Assembly: GCF_018130955.1 (NCBI RefSeq)
Contig: NZ_JAFCJM010000025.1
Span: 31,835-95,834 of the forward strand
Direction: 5' to 3'
DNA from: Bradyrhizobium liaoningense
GTDB taxonomy: Bacteria; Pseudomonadota; Alphaproteobacteria; Rhizobiales; Xanthobacteraceae
DNA: 64,000 nt
Under the pieces are notes generated by a model, which saw only the letters and a list, made by a program, of their open reading frames with translations, was not told the origin of the DNA and did no database searches. The position numbers were made by a program, and so were the translations under genes. Shown piece after piece: positions 7,750 to 17,220 of this stretch; the first letter of the stretch is position 1, and each line of letters starts with the position of its first letter.

Positions 7750-8814
7750 ATGACCGATCCGCTGACACCGACCTACGACGACGTGGTGCGCATCCCCGCG
7801 CCGCCCGGCCGCGGCCCTGCGACCGGGCGACCGCCGCGCATCGAGGAAGTGGCGGAGCGCGCCGGCGTCGCGCCGATCACGGTGTCGCGGGTGCTGCGAC
7901 ATCCCGAGAAGGTCAATCGCGAAACCCGCGACCGCATCCTCGAAGTGATCGAGACGACGGGATATGCGTCCAACCCGCATGCGCGCGCACTACGGTCGGG
8001 ACGATCGAACGTGGTCGTGGCCTTCGTCTCCAACATCCTCAGTCAGCAGTTCGGCCTCGCCGTGCGCAGCCTCGCGGCCGCGCTCGAGCCCGAAGGCTAT
8101 GAAGTGCTGGTCGGCCAGACCTCCTACTCCTACGCCAAGGAGGTCGCGATGATCCAGTCTCTGCGCGGCATCCGGCCGGCGGCGGTGATGTTCACCGGCG
8201 TCATCGAGCTGCAGGAAAATCGCGCCGCGTTGCAGGAGTTCGGCATTCCCGTGATCGAGACCTGGGCCTTTCCGCGCGACCCCATCGACATGCTGGTCGG
8301 ATTTTCCAATGCGGATGCCGGCGCCATGGCGGCGGAGCGCCTGGCGCAGACAGGCCATCGCCGGGTCGCCTTCATCGGACGGAGCAGCGGCCGCGGCGCG
8401 CTGCGCCGCGATGGTTTTCGCGCGGCGGCGACGAGGCTCGGTCTCGAAATCGTTCATGAGATCGGCGTCGGCGAGATCACCGGCCTCATCGATGGCCGGG
8501 CCGCATTCGCGGCCCTGCTCGATCGCGGCAATCCCGTCAGCGCGGTTTTCTGCGCCAACGATCTCCTGGCGACCGGCGCGCTGATCGAGGCCCGCTCGCG
8601 CGGCATCTCGGTGCCGCGCGACCTCGCGCTGCTCGGCTTCGGCGACAATGATGTTGCGGACCAGATCACGCCGGGCCTCACCACCATCACCTTCGATGCC
8701 ACCGCGATCGGCCGGGCGGCGGGTGAGCTATTGCTGGCGCGTCTGGCCGGCACGCCACCAGCCGAGCCGCGACATGCGGTCGAGCTGGTCCTCCTCGAGC
8801 GCGGCAGCGTCTGA
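7750..8814 (+). CDS. LacI/GalR-family transcriptional regulator
   Basis: A 354-residue regulator with a LacI helix-turn-helix at about residues 31-57 (IEEVAERAGVAPITVSRVLR), the hinge helix NPHARALRSGRS, and a periplasmic-binding-like effector domain to the C terminus. About 30 extra residues precede the HTH. It begins 25 bases after the deacylase gene. A perfect LacI-type operator at the head of the locus is the likely target, with an amino-acid derivative as inducer. The ribosome site is weak. Confidence 0.92.
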   Translation: MTDPLTPTYDDVVRIPAPPGRGPATGRPPRIEEVAERAGVAPITVSRVLRHPEKVNRETRDRILEVIETTGYASNPHARALRSGRSNVVVAFVSNILSQQFGLAVRSLAAALEPEGYEVLVGQTSYSYAKEVAMIQSLRGIRPAAVMFTGVIELQENRAALQEFGIPVIETWAFPRDPIDMLVGFSNADAGAMAAERLAQTGHRRVAFIGRSSGRGALRRDGFRAAATRLGLEIVHEIGVGEITGLIDGRAAFAALLDRGNPVSAVFCANDLLATGALIEARSRGISVPRDLALLGFGDNDVADQITPGLTTITFDATAIGRAAGELLLARLAGTPPAEPRHAVELVLLERGSV

Positions 8815-8819
8815 GGCCT

Positions 8820-8896
8820 AAAGCGCGATGGCGTTAGGTCGAATCGTCATCGCGCTTTCGGAAAACCGCTGCGCACTTTTCCGGATCATGCTTTAG
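8820..8896. repeat. Short copy of the aaagcgcgatg intergenic repeat
   Basis: The copy contains AAAGCGCGATG, AATCGTCATCGCGCTTT and GGAAAACCGCTGCGCACTTTTCCGGATCATGCTTTAG. It matches the longer copy at 44013-44115 but lacks that copy's central segment of roughly 20 bases. Both arms form hairpins (AAAGCGCGATG / CATCGCGCTTT and GGAAAA / TTTTCC). Confidence 0.85.
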
Positions 8897-9180
8897 GCGA
8901 CGTTCTTGAGATCCTGCTGGATCGCGGCCAGCAGCGATTGCAGCGCGTCGCTGTTCACCGGCTTGGCGTCATTGGCCACGCGCGGGGTCGGACGCGCCGG
9001 GAATTTTGGCCGTGCAGGATATGGCGGCGGAGGCACCGGCATCGCTGCCTGCCCGGGCTCGTCGTCAGCATGAACGAACTTGCCATGGATGACGTCGTCG
9101 CGCCGGCCCATGACGAACATCGTCGCCCAATAGCCGGCGGCCAGAAGAATTACGCAGAAAATACCGATCTCAAACAACAT
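8893..9180 (-). CDS. Small membrane-anchored protein, unknown
   Basis: A 95-residue protein with one N-terminal transmembrane helix (MLFEIGIFCVILLAAGYWAT), a charged segment, a proline-rich linker (PVPPPPYPARPKFPARP) and a short C-terminal helix. No family is recognised. The architecture suggests an inner-membrane anchor with a short tail. Its stop codon lies in the adjacent repeat. Confidence 0.6.
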   Translation of the reverse strand: MLFEIGIFCVILLAAGYWATMFVMGRRDDVIHGKFVHADDEPGQAAMPVPPPPYPARPKFPARPTPRVANDAKPVNSDALQSLLAAIQQDLKNVA

Positions 9181-9324
9181 CGCATCACCTGAAATTGGTT
9201 CGATGATTCAATGCCTTCGACCGCCGGTCAATGAACCGGCGGTCATACTTGCGGCTTTTGCGGGCAGGTGTTGCCGATTGGTAACGCCTTATTAACCATA
9301 CGGGGCCCGCTCAAGCCCCCCGTC

Positions 9325-10347
9325 TCACGCCTTGTCCGGCCCGACCCTGACGAGCTGCTTGCCGAAATTGGCGCCCTTCAACAGGCCCATGAAGGCATCA
9401 GGCGCGCTGTCGAGGCCCTCGGTGACGAACTCCTTGTATTTCACCTTGCCCTCGCGGACCCAGCCGGACATGTCGCGCAGGAAGTCGCCATGGCGGGAGG
9501 CAAAATCGCTGACGATGAAGCCGCGGAATGTCAGGCGCTTGGTCAGCATCGCGAACATCAGCGACGACGCCCATTTCGGCGGCTTGGCGTCGGTGTCGTT
9601 GTAGTGGGCGATCAGGCCGCACACGGGAACGCGCGCGAACGGATTGAGCAGCGGGAAGACCGCCTCGAACACCGCGCCACCGACGTTCTCGAAATAGACG
9701 TCGATGCCTTTCGGGCAGGCAAACTTCAGCTTCGCGGCAAACTCGGTTTCGCGGTGATCGAGGCAGTCGTCGAAGCCGAGCTCGTTCTTGACGTAATCGC
9801 ACTTGTCCTTGCCGCCGGCGATACCGACTGCGCGCGCCCCCTTGATCCTGGCGATCTGGCCGACGGCCGAGCCGACCGCGCCGGAGGCGCCGGCAACCAC
9901 CACGGTTTCGCCCGGTTGCGGCTTGCCGATGTCGAGCAGGCCCGTATAGGCGGTCATTCCGGGCATGCCGAGCACGCCTACGGCGGTCGAGATCGGTGCG
10001 AGTTTTGGATCGATCTTCGCAAGCCCCTTGCCATCGGAGATCGCATGCGTCTGCCAGCCGGCCCGCGCGAGCACGATGTCACCTTTGGCAAAGTTCGGAT
10101 TGTTGGAGGCTGCCACCTCGCACACCGTGCCGGCTTCCATCACGCCGCCGACCGGCACCGGCGCCGCATAGGACTTTGTGTCGTTCATGCGTCCGCGCAT
10201 ATAGGGATCGAGCGACAGCCAGATCGTGCGCAGCAGAACTTCGCCCTGCCCTGGCGTCGGCACCGCAAATTCCTCGATGCGGAAATCGGACGGCTTTGGC
10301 GCGCCGACGGGGCGCGCGGCGAGAACGATGCGTTTGCCTTGGGACAT
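9325..10347 (-). CDS. NADP-dependent medium-chain oxidoreductase (CurA/LTB4DH-like)
   Basis: A 340-residue zinc-independent medium-chain dehydrogenase/reductase. The N-terminal GroES-like half includes LSLDPYMRGRM; the Rossmann half has VVAGASGAVGSAVGQIA and, later, VYFENVGGAVFEAV, all typical of the leukotriene B4 12-hydroxydehydrogenase/curcumin reductase group. These reduce alpha,beta-double bonds of ketones or aldehydes with NADPH. I start at the ATG at 10347 because GGAGGA lies 7 bases upstream; a further ATG 33 bases earlier has no such site. It is transcribed alone. Confidence 0.88.
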   Translation of the reverse strand: MSQGKRIVLAARPVGAPKPSDFRIEEFAVPTPGQGEVLLRTIWLSLDPYMRGRMNDTKSYAAPVPVGGVMEAGTVCEVAASNNPNFAKGDIVLARAGWQTHAISDGKGLAKIDPKLAPISTAVGVLGMPGMTAYTGLLDIGKPQPGETVVVAGASGAVGSAVGQIARIKGARAVGIAGGKDKCDYVKNELGFDDCLDHRETEFAAKLKFACPKGIDVYFENVGGAVFEAVFPLLNPFARVPVCGLIAHYNDTDAKPPKWASSLMFAMLTKRLTFRGFIVSDFASRHGDFLRDMSGWVREGKVKYKEFVTEGLDSAPDAFMGLLKGANFGKQLVRVGPDKA

Positions 10348-10497
10348 GATGGCTTCCTCCAAAATGCTTGTTGCAGTCATTTAGGAGACGCATCGCGACG
10401 GCGCAAACCCGAGCACCGTCGTTCCCGATCCCGGGCGACAGCGCTGTCAAGTCTCCGTCGTCAAGCCCGGCCATGACGATGGATAGAGCGAAGCCGA

Positions 10498-11994
10498 CTA
10501 ACCCCCGCCCGGATAGTTCGGGGATTCGCGCGTGATAGTCACGTCGTGGACGTGGCTTTCGCGCAGGCCTGCGCCGGTGATGCGGACGAATTGTGCCTTC
10601 TTGTGCAGATCGTCCAGCGTGCGAGCGCCGACATAACCCATCGCGGCACGCAGGCCGCCGGCGAGCTGATGCATGACGTTGCCGACCGGGCCCTTGTAGG
10701 GCACCTGGCCCTCGATGCCTTCGGGCACCAGCTTCAGCGTGTCCTTGATGTCCTGCTGGAAGTAGCGGTCAGCCGAGCCGCGCGCCATTGCGCCGACCGA
10801 GCCCATGCCGCGATAGGCCTTGTAGGAGCGGCCCTGCCACAAAAATACTTCGCCGGGCGTCTCGTCGGTGCCAGCGAGCAGCGAGCCGACCATCGCGATG
10901 TCGGCGCCCGCGGCGAGCGCCTTGGCCAGATCGCCGGAGTACTTGATGCCGCCGTCGGCGATCACGGGCACGTCGGCCTTCTTCGCGGCCTCGACCGCAT
11001 CCATGATCGCGGTGAGCTGCGGCACGCCGACGCCGGCGACGATGCGCGTGGTGCAGATCGAGCCCGGGCCGATGCCGACCTTGATGCAGTCGGCGCCCGC
11101 ATCGATCAACGCCTGCGTGCCTTCCGTGGTCGCGACGTTGCCGGCGACGACCTGCACCGAGTTCGACAGCCGCTTGATGCGGTTGACGGCGGTGAGCACG
11201 TGCCTGGAATGTCCATGTGCGGTATCGACGACGACGAGATCGACGCCGGCATCGATCAGCCGCTCGGTGCGCTCGAAGCCGCTCTCGCCGACGGTCGTTG
11301 CGGCGGCGACGCGCAGGCGGCCCTGCGCATCCTTGCAGGCGAGCGGATGGGCGACCGCCTTTTCCATGTCCTTGACGGTGATCAGGCCGACGCAGCGATA
11401 TTGATCGTCGACGACGAGCAGCTTTTCGATGCGGTGCTTGTGCAGCATCCGCCTCGCCTCGTCCTGGCTGACATTCTCGCGCACCGTGACGAGGTTTTCA
11501 TGCGTCATCAGCTCGGAGACTTTTTGCCGGCGGTCGTGCGCAAAGCGGACGTCGCGGTTGGTCAGGATGCCGACGAGCTTGCCCGGCGTGGTCTTGCCTG
11601 CGCCGGTGACTACGGGAATGCCGGAAATGCCGTGATCGCTCATCAGCTTGAGCGCATCGTCGAGCGAGGCATCGGGGCTGATGGTGAGCGGATTCACCAC
11701 CATGCCCGACTCGTATCGCTTGACCTGCCGGACCTGCGCGGCCTGCCCTTCGGGGTCGAAATTGCGGTGGATGACGCCGAGGCCGCCGGCCTGCGCCATG
11801 GCGATCGCCATGCGCGCCTCGGTGACGGTGTCCATGGCGGACGCCATGATCGGGATGTTGAGCGGAATGGCGCGGGTGACGCGCGATCGGATGTCGACCT
11901 CGGACGGCAGCACGTCCGAAAGGCCCGGCTTCAACAGCACGTCGTCGAATGTATAGGCTTCGCGGATGCCCTGAAGGCCCTGCACCGTCGCCAT
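10498..11994 (-). CDS. guaB: Inosine-5'-monophosphate dehydrogenase
   Basis: A 498-residue IMP dehydrogenase that oxidises IMP to XMP with NAD, the committed step of GMP synthesis. The N terminus REAYTFDDVLLKPG is diagnostic. Two CBS domains lie at about residues 95-215, the catalytic loop GPGSICTTRIV places the nucleophile at Cys314, and the flap contains YRGMGS. The start at 11994 is set by AGGAAGGAG 7 bases upstream. Length and order match the family. Confidence 0.97.
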   Translation of the reverse strand: MATVQGLQGIREAYTFDDVLLKPGLSDVLPSEVDIRSRVTRAIPLNIPIMASAMDTVTEARMAIAMAQAGGLGVIHRNFDPEGQAAQVRQVKRYESGMVVNPLTISPDASLDDALKLMSDHGISGIPVVTGAGKTTPGKLVGILTNRDVRFAHDRRQKVSELMTHENLVTVRENVSQDEARRMLHKHRIEKLLVVDDQYRCVGLITVKDMEKAVAHPLACKDAQGRLRVAAATTVGESGFERTERLIDAGVDLVVVDTAHGHSRHVLTAVNRIKRLSNSVQVVAGNVATTEGTQALIDAGADCIKVGIGPGSICTTRIVAGVGVPQLTAIMDAVEAAKKADVPVIADGGIKYSGDLAKALAAGADIAMVGSLLAGTDETPGEVFLWQGRSYKAYRGMGSVGAMARGSADRYFQQDIKDTLKLVPEGIEGQVPYKGPVGNVMHQLAGGLRAAMGYVGARTLDDLHKKAQFVRITGAGLRESHVHDVTITRESPNYPGGG

Positions 11995-12263
11995 CGCCAA
12001 CTCCTTCCTGCGGCCATGCCGCAAATGCTTATGGATGAGCGCCGCCCTTGGCCTGCCTTGCGGCAGTACCGTCGAATCGGAGCCCATCAGTGGGGTTGAC
12101 GCGGGTCGATAGCACGGCCGGCTGACGAATCAAAGCCATTCGGCCCGTTTGCCAGCCATGCACAGGCTTTTTTGCGCCTTGGGTACTGGTTTTGATGCGT
12201 TTTCTCGACGCGAACCGGTGTCCATCCCGGATCAAGTCCGGGACAGGCTTCGCTGGAAACGCC

Positions 12264-12512
12264 TTACTGCGGATAGCCGGGCGGCGGGCCGTGCTGGCGG
12301 ATCGCGTCCACAACCTCCCGATGCCGCCGGTCTTCCCGCTTCATGTGCACCGCGATCAGTGCATGGGCTGATGGCACCAGGAACAGGACCGGGAAAATCA
12401 GGCCGAAAATTACGCAGACCACGATCACGACGAGATTGAGGATCGCCGAGAACGGCTGACCGTTCAGGAGCAGCCCGATCGGCGGCAGCAGCGCGGCAAG
12501 GATGTAGATCAT
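12264..12512 (-). CDS. Small YqaE/Pmp3-like membrane protein
   Basis: An 82-residue protein with two hydrophobic helices around ILAALLPPIGLLL and a second segment ending FLVPSAHALIAVH, then a charged tail. The LLPPIG turn resembles the UPF0057/Pmp3 family of small stress-related membrane proteins, but the match is loose. An upstream in-frame GTG would add 12 residues; I prefer the ATG at 12512 because GGAG sits about 9 bases before it. Confidence 0.65.
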   Translation of the reverse strand: MIYILAALLPPIGLLLNGQPFSAILNLVVIVVCVIFGLIFPVLFLVPSAHALIAVHMKREDRRHREVVDAIRQHGPPPGYPQ

Positions 12513-12672
12513 CGCGGGATCTCCGGCAGCCGGCGCAACCTGGGACACGCTTGGTGGTCACACCGGTGTGAGGCAGGATCTAGGTGCTATGCGCAGTTCC
12601 GCAATGGTCTCAACCGCGCGGCGGTGTTAAGCCGCAAACACCCTCGCTTCCGATTTCCATTACTTTTCGGTC

Positions 12673-14166
12673 ATGTCGGACAACAAGCAACGCATCATCC
12701 CGCTGATCGTGGCGACCGCCCTGTTCATGGAGAACATGGACTCGACTGTCATCGCCACCTCGCTGCCGGCGATCGCCACCGACATCGGCACGAGCCCGCT
12801 GACGCTCAAGCTCGCGATCACCTCCTATCTGCTGTCGCTGGCGGTGTTCATCCCGGCGAGCGGCTGGACCGCCGACCGGTTTGGCGCGCGGCTGGTGTTC
12901 GCGATCGCGGTCGGCGTGTTCATGGTCGGCTCGGTCGGCTGCGCGCTGTCGCAATCGGTCACCCATTTCGTGTTCGCGCGCATCCTGCAGGGCATGGGCG
13001 GAGCGATGATGACGCCGGTCGGCCGCCTCGTGCTGCTGCGCTCGATCGACAAGAGCGAGCTGGTCAACGCCATGGCGTGGGTGACGGTCCCTGCCCTGAT
13101 CGGCCCCGTGATCGGTCCACCGCTCGGCGGCTTCATCACGACCTACGCGTCGTGGCACTGGATCTTTCTGATCAACCTGCCGATCGGGCTCGTCGGCATT
13201 TTCATGGCGCTCCGCTTCATCGATCCCATCAAGAGCGAGACGCAGGAGCCGTTCGATCTCTACGGCGTGGTGCTTGCGGGCATCGGTCTCGCCGGCATCG
13301 CGTTCGGTCTGTCGGTGGCAGGGCTCAACCTCCTGCCCTGGAGCACGGTCGCGGTCCTGGTCGTGGGCGGGTCGATCTCGATGACACTCTATGTCCTGCA
13401 CGCGCGGCGGACGGGATCGCCGGTGCTGGACTTTTCGCTCCTGAAGCTGCCGACGCTGCGCGCGGCCATTTTCGGCGGCTTCATGTTCCGGCTCGGGATC
13501 GGCGCGCTACCTTTCCTGCTTCCACTCCTGATGCAGATCGGGTTCGGGCTGTCGCCGTTCCATTCGGGCCTGGTCACCTTTGCCTCCTCGCTGGGCGCCA
13601 TGGGCATGAAGACGCTGGCGGCGCGCATCATCCGCACCTTCGGCTTCCGCAATCTGATGACCATCAACGCGATCATCAGCGCCTTCTTCCTCGCCGTCTG
13701 CGCGCTGTTCACGGTGACGACGCCGCTGCTCATCATGATGGTCATCCTGGTGGTCGGCGGCTTCTTCCGTTCGCTCGAGTTCACCGCGATCAACACGGTG
13801 GCCTATGCCGACGTCGAGACGGCGCAGATGAGCCGCGCCACCACGCTTGTCAGCGTCAACCAGCAGCTCGCGGTCTCGGCCGGCGTCGCCGTCGGCGCCG
13901 CATCGGTCGAGACCACGATGTGGCTCAGCCATGTCAGCGAGCTCAACGCCACCGTGTTCGCGCCGGCCTTCATCGTGGTCGCGCTGAGCTCGGCTGCGTC
14001 GAGCTGGTTCTTCTGGCAGATGCCGGCCGATGCCGGCCACGAGATTTCGGGGCGCAAGGCGGTCGAGGTCGCAAGCCGCAAGGGCGCGGCCAAGAGCGCG
14101 GCGAGCGCCGCCGTCAAGGCGGCGACGGAGGATACCCAGGACGTGCGGGACCAGAGGCTGGGGTAG
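12673..14166 (+). CDS. MFS drug:H+ antiporter-2 (DHA2) family exporter
   Basis: A 497-residue transporter expected to have 14 transmembrane helices. Motif A is in SGWTADRFGAR, and the antiporter motif C region is PALIGPVIGPPLGGFITTYASWHWIF, both typical of the EmrB/HsrA group. The C-terminal 40 residues are charged and Ala-rich. It probably expels hydrophobic or antibacterial compounds by proton exchange. It stands alone, with no adjacent membrane-fusion partner and no visible regulator. Confidence 0.9.
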   Translation: MSDNKQRIIPLIVATALFMENMDSTVIATSLPAIATDIGTSPLTLKLAITSYLLSLAVFIPASGWTADRFGARLVFAIAVGVFMVGSVGCALSQSVTHFVFARILQGMGGAMMTPVGRLVLLRSIDKSELVNAMAWVTVPALIGPVIGPPLGGFITTYASWHWIFLINLPIGLVGIFMALRFIDPIKSETQEPFDLYGVVLAGIGLAGIAFGLSVAGLNLLPWSTVAVLVVGGSISMTLYVLHARRTGSPVLDFSLLKLPTLRAAIFGGFMFRLGIGALPFLLPLLMQIGFGLSPFHSGLVTFASSLGAMGMKTLAARIIRTFGFRNLMTINAIISAFFLAVCALFTVTTPLLIMMVILVVGGFFRSLEFTAINTVAYADVETAQMSRATTLVSVNQQLAVSAGVAVGAASVETTMWLSHVSELNATVFAPAFIVVALSSAASSWFFWQMPADAGHEISGRKAVEVASRKGAAKSAASAAVKAATEDTQDVRDQRLG

Positions 14167-14380
14167 CGCCTCAACCCGTCACTCATCCTGCTGGATTTCA
14201 GGCTTTCATCAACGCCCATTGATATTTGGCGCCACCCGCAGCGGGTAGAGTGCTGCGATAGGGTGAGCTGGAAATGGACGGCTTCCACGCGAAGCAGCCG
14301 CCCGCTAGCTCATCTCACCGCAATTGCATCTTGCTCTCTATCAGGCCGCCGCCTCACGTCCGCCGCCACGGAATTTCCAT

Positions 14381-15412
14381 ATGCTCGCGATCGAAGATTC
14401 TACTACAGCCGCTGACACGGCGACGGAGCGGCTCGATTTCAAACGCGAGCGCCGCCAGTCACTCGGTCTGTCGGGCGTAGTCGCCGCAACGGTGACCGCC
14501 GTGATCGCGGCCGCCTTCGGCGTCATGCTCTGGTTTGCCGACGATTACGAGACTGAAATCCGAACCCGCGTCCGCAGCGACGAGATGCGGCTCGTCAACG
14601 GCGAGCTCTCGACCGCTTTCGACCGCGGTGGCCACTTCGCTTTGGCGCTGGCCGAGGTCACGGCGCGGCGCACGGCGATTCGCCAAGCGCTCGCTGCGAG
14701 GGATCGAGCCGAATTGATGCGCCAGTCCGCAGAAACCTTTGACCATCTGCGCCAGCAGGCCGGCGTGCAGATCTTCGGCTTCCAGGACAAGAACATCCGC
14801 TATTTCCTGCGCGTCCACAAGCCCGAGCAATTCGACGACGATATCTCCGGATTTCGTCCGATGATCGTCGCCGCCAATCGCACCGGTCGCCCGCAGGTCG
14901 GGCTGGAGATCGGCGTTGCCGGAATCGGTCTGCGCGGGGCGACCATCGTCGAGCAGCAGGGCGCCATGGTCGGGACTGTTGAGGTCGGCCTCGATCTCAA
15001 GCCTTTGATCGAGAGCGTCAAGGCAACCTCCAACGCCGACATTGCGATCGTCGTCGTTCCCTCGCTTGCGGGCATCGCGCTCGATCCCAAGCTGCCTGCC
15101 TTCGGCGATCTCGTGCTGGCGATGTCGACCGACGGGCAGCTGTTCTCGTCGCTGATGAAGATGATGCCGCTGCGTCCGGCGCACGACAGCGTGGCCGGTT
15201 CGCCGACGATTGACGGCCGTCGCTATGACCTGATCACGCGGCCGCTCGTCGATTTCAGCGGCCGCATGATCGGCTTCTCGATCGCGCTCAAGGCTGATTA
15301 CGGCACCGAACTCGGACGCTCGCGCACCGAATTGCGCGTCATTGCGATCTGCGGCGGCATCTGCGCTTTCCTGGCGTTCGCGCTCCTGTTCCGGGCCACG
15401 CGCGCGCGGTAG
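14381..15412 (+). CDS. Membrane-anchored Cache-type sensor protein without output domain
   Basis: A 343-residue protein with a transmembrane helix at about residues 29-53, a periplasmic domain of about 260 residues, and a second helix at about 317-340 followed by only a few basic residues. The periplasmic part resembles a double-Cache sensor: VQIFGFQDKNIRYFLRVHKPEQF, then RPQVGLEIGVAGIGLRGATI and GTVEVGLDL. Normally such a domain feeds a kinase, cyclase or chemoreceptor, but none is present. The stop is 3 bases before the start of the ion-channel gene, so the two are likely translated together. I infer that it partners the channel; that is untested. Confidence 0.7.
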   Translation: MLAIEDSTTAADTATERLDFKRERRQSLGLSGVVAATVTAVIAAAFGVMLWFADDYETEIRTRVRSDEMRLVNGELSTAFDRGGHFALALAEVTARRTAIRQALAARDRAELMRQSAETFDHLRQQAGVQIFGFQDKNIRYFLRVHKPEQFDDDISGFRPMIVAANRTGRPQVGLEIGVAGIGLRGATIVEQQGAMVGTVEVGLDLKPLIESVKATSNADIAIVVVPSLAGIALDPKLPAFGDLVLAMSTDGQLFSSLMKMMPLRPAHDSVAGSPTIDGRRYDLITRPLVDFSGRMIGFSIALKADYGTELGRSRTELRVIAICGGICAFLAFALLFRATRAR

Positions 15413-15415
15413 AGC

Positions 15416-16483
15416 ATGACCATGAGACCATTCGCCGGCATCCTAGGCCTTTTCCTGACGTTGTTCTGTCTCGCTTCAGCGCCGGCGGAGGCGATTCAGA
15501 TCGAGTTGCCGGCGGGAGCGCAGCTTCCGGTGCGGGTGCGGGTCGCGGTGCGAATCCTCAAGGTGCTCTCGATCAAGGAAGTCGTCGGAGAGGGACGCCT
15601 GTTCGTCGAAGTCACGCAGCGCTGGACCGATCATCGGCAGGCCTTCGATCCGGTCGCGATAGGCTTCGGCCGGCTCGACCGCACAGGTGCGGATGCCGAC
15701 GAGTATCTGAAATCGATTTGGACGGCTGGCCTCGAGATCGAGAATCGCATCGGCGAGCCGGAGGCCCGCACCGTGGCCACGTCAACCTATGCCAACGGCG
15801 AAGTGATGCTCATCGAGCGTTACGAGGCTCGCTTTCGCTTTGGCCTGAACCTCAACGCCTTCCCGTTCGATCGCCAGGATCTCACGCTCTCGTTCTTCCT
15901 GCCGCGCCACGCGGCGCAGGACGCAATCCTGATTTCCGCCGAGGCCGATCGAGACATCTCCGGAATCGAGGATACGTCCGCGTCGGTGGACTGGCGCGCC
16001 GCGGGTCTGCGCTTCGCCAACCGCGACGCGATGGGGTGGAACGCCCGCAGCTATTCCAAGCTCGACGTGACCATGACGCTCGCGCGGATCTCGACGCATT
16101 ACCTGCTGCGCATCTTTGTGCCAATCATGGCCGTACTGGCCGTATCGGTTTTCGTGCTATGGGCGCCAGGTCTCGCCTCCAAGGACAAGGGCAGCCTGAT
16201 CTTCTCGTCGCTGCTCGCCCTCGCGGCCATCAGCTTCACCTTCGAATCGAGCTTCCCGGGCTGCATCTCGCTCAACACGCCGGTCGCCCAGATCATCTCT
16301 CTTGGATACATGTACTTGATCGTGGTCCTGATCGTCGACATGTCGCTGGACACCTTGTCGCGTCACACCCAAGCGGTCAGCAGGGCGGTGATCGATGAAC
16401 TCAGGAGGCAGATTCGCTGGGCGCTGCCTTCCATCATGGCTGCCATATGCATCGGTGCGGCCGTGCGGGCGATCCCGGCCTGA
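15416..16483 (+). CDS. Prokaryotic pentameric ligand-gated ion channel homologue
   Basis: A 355-residue protein with a signal peptide (cleaved near residue 26), a beta-rich extracellular domain and four C-terminal helices. VTQRWTDHRQAFDP recalls the loop-D region, and NAFPFDRQDLTLSF (residues 147-160) is the Pro-loop equivalent of the eukaryotic Cys-loop, without the flanking cysteines, as in bacterial channels. M1 is about 230-250, M2 258-279 (pore lining), M3 289-311, M4 333-352. Such channels (GLIC, ELIC, DeCLIC) gate ions on proton, amine or other ligands. It directly follows the Cache-type gene. Its ligand and ion selectivity are unknown. Confidence 0.8.
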   Translation: MTMRPFAGILGLFLTLFCLASAPAEAIQIELPAGAQLPVRVRVAVRILKVLSIKEVVGEGRLFVEVTQRWTDHRQAFDPVAIGFGRLDRTGADADEYLKSIWTAGLEIENRIGEPEARTVATSTYANGEVMLIERYEARFRFGLNLNAFPFDRQDLTLSFFLPRHAAQDAILISAEADRDISGIEDTSASVDWRAAGLRFANRDAMGWNARSYSKLDVTMTLARISTHYLLRIFVPIMAVLAVSVFVLWAPGLASKDKGSLIFSSLLALAAISFTFESSFPGCISLNTPVAQIISLGYMYLIVVLIVDMSLDTLSRHTQAVSRAVIDELRRQIRWALPSIMAAICIGAAVRAIPA

Positions 16484-16497
16484 CCGGACCGAGACGC

Positions 16498-17220
16498 TTA
16501 GGGACAGTCCGTACCAGTGTCCGCCTGGCTCGCCGGGCGCGGGGCCGCCTGCTGCGCCGGAATCAGCGCATAGCCGACGCCGCGCACCGTTGCGATCGGC
16601 GCCGCCGTTCCGTCATATTGCATTTTCCGGCGCAGCCGCACGATCAGATTGTCGACGGTGTGCTCACTGATCTCGCGCGGGTCGCGGTTGGAGATGACGT
16701 CGAGCAGAAAATCGCGGCTCAAGGGTTGGGTCATGTGGGACGCGAGGGCGACGAGGATGTTGAACTCCCCAGACGTCAACGTGACCATGCTTCCGTCGGG
16801 ACGAAACAACTCGCGCCGAACCGGATCGAGGATCCATCCGTCAAAAGTAATGATCGACTCGTTCGTCCGCCGCAGGACGCTGCGGATGCGCGCCATCAGC
16901 GTGCGCAGGTTGATCGGCTTGGAGACGTAGTCATCCCCGCCGGCATCGAGTCCTGACAGCATGTCGTCGTCGGAGTCACGGCTGGTGACGAAGATCAGGC
17001 CGCATTGCTCGCCGAGCCGCAATTCACGCGCCAGCGCGATGCCGTCGGCATCCGGCAGGTTGATATCGAGCAGGACGATGTCGGGCCTGAGCGCAGCCAG
17101 GGCGGCGCGCAGCTCGGCACCGGTCGCCACGCCATGCGCGACCATGCCCTCCTCCTTCAGGAACGAGGTCAGCATCAGCCGGATCTCCGGCGCGTCTTCA
17201 ACCACGAGCACTGTCGACAT
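16498..17220 (-). CDS. OmpR-family response regulator
   Basis: A 240-residue two-component regulator. The receiver domain has the acidic pair in VVEDAP, phospho-acceptor Asp52 in LLDINLP, Thr in FVTSRD and Lys in SKPIN; the C-terminal winged helix ends VRGVGYALIP. It overlaps the end of the hybrid-kinase gene by 23 bases on the same strand, so the two form an operon and probably a cognate pair. It converges on the ion-channel gene with a 14-base gap. A Pro/Ala-rich tail of about 20 residues follows the DNA-binding domain. Confidence 0.93.
   Translation of the reverse strand: MSTVLVVEDAPEIRLMLTSFLKEEGMVAHGVATGAELRAALAALRPDIVLLDINLPDADGIALARELRLGEQCGLIFVTSRDSDDDMLSGLDAGGDDYVSKPINLRTLMARIRSVLRRTNESIITFDGWILDPVRRELFRPDGSMVTLTSGEFNILVALASHMTQPLSRDFLLDVISNRDPREISEHTVDNLIVRLRRKMQYDGTAAPIATVRGVGYALIPAQQAAPRPASQADTGTDCP

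Noticed and set aside
10546..12099. A 517-residue plus-strand frame opposite guaB
   Set aside because: Antisense shadow of a complete IMP dehydrogenase; no family-like features.
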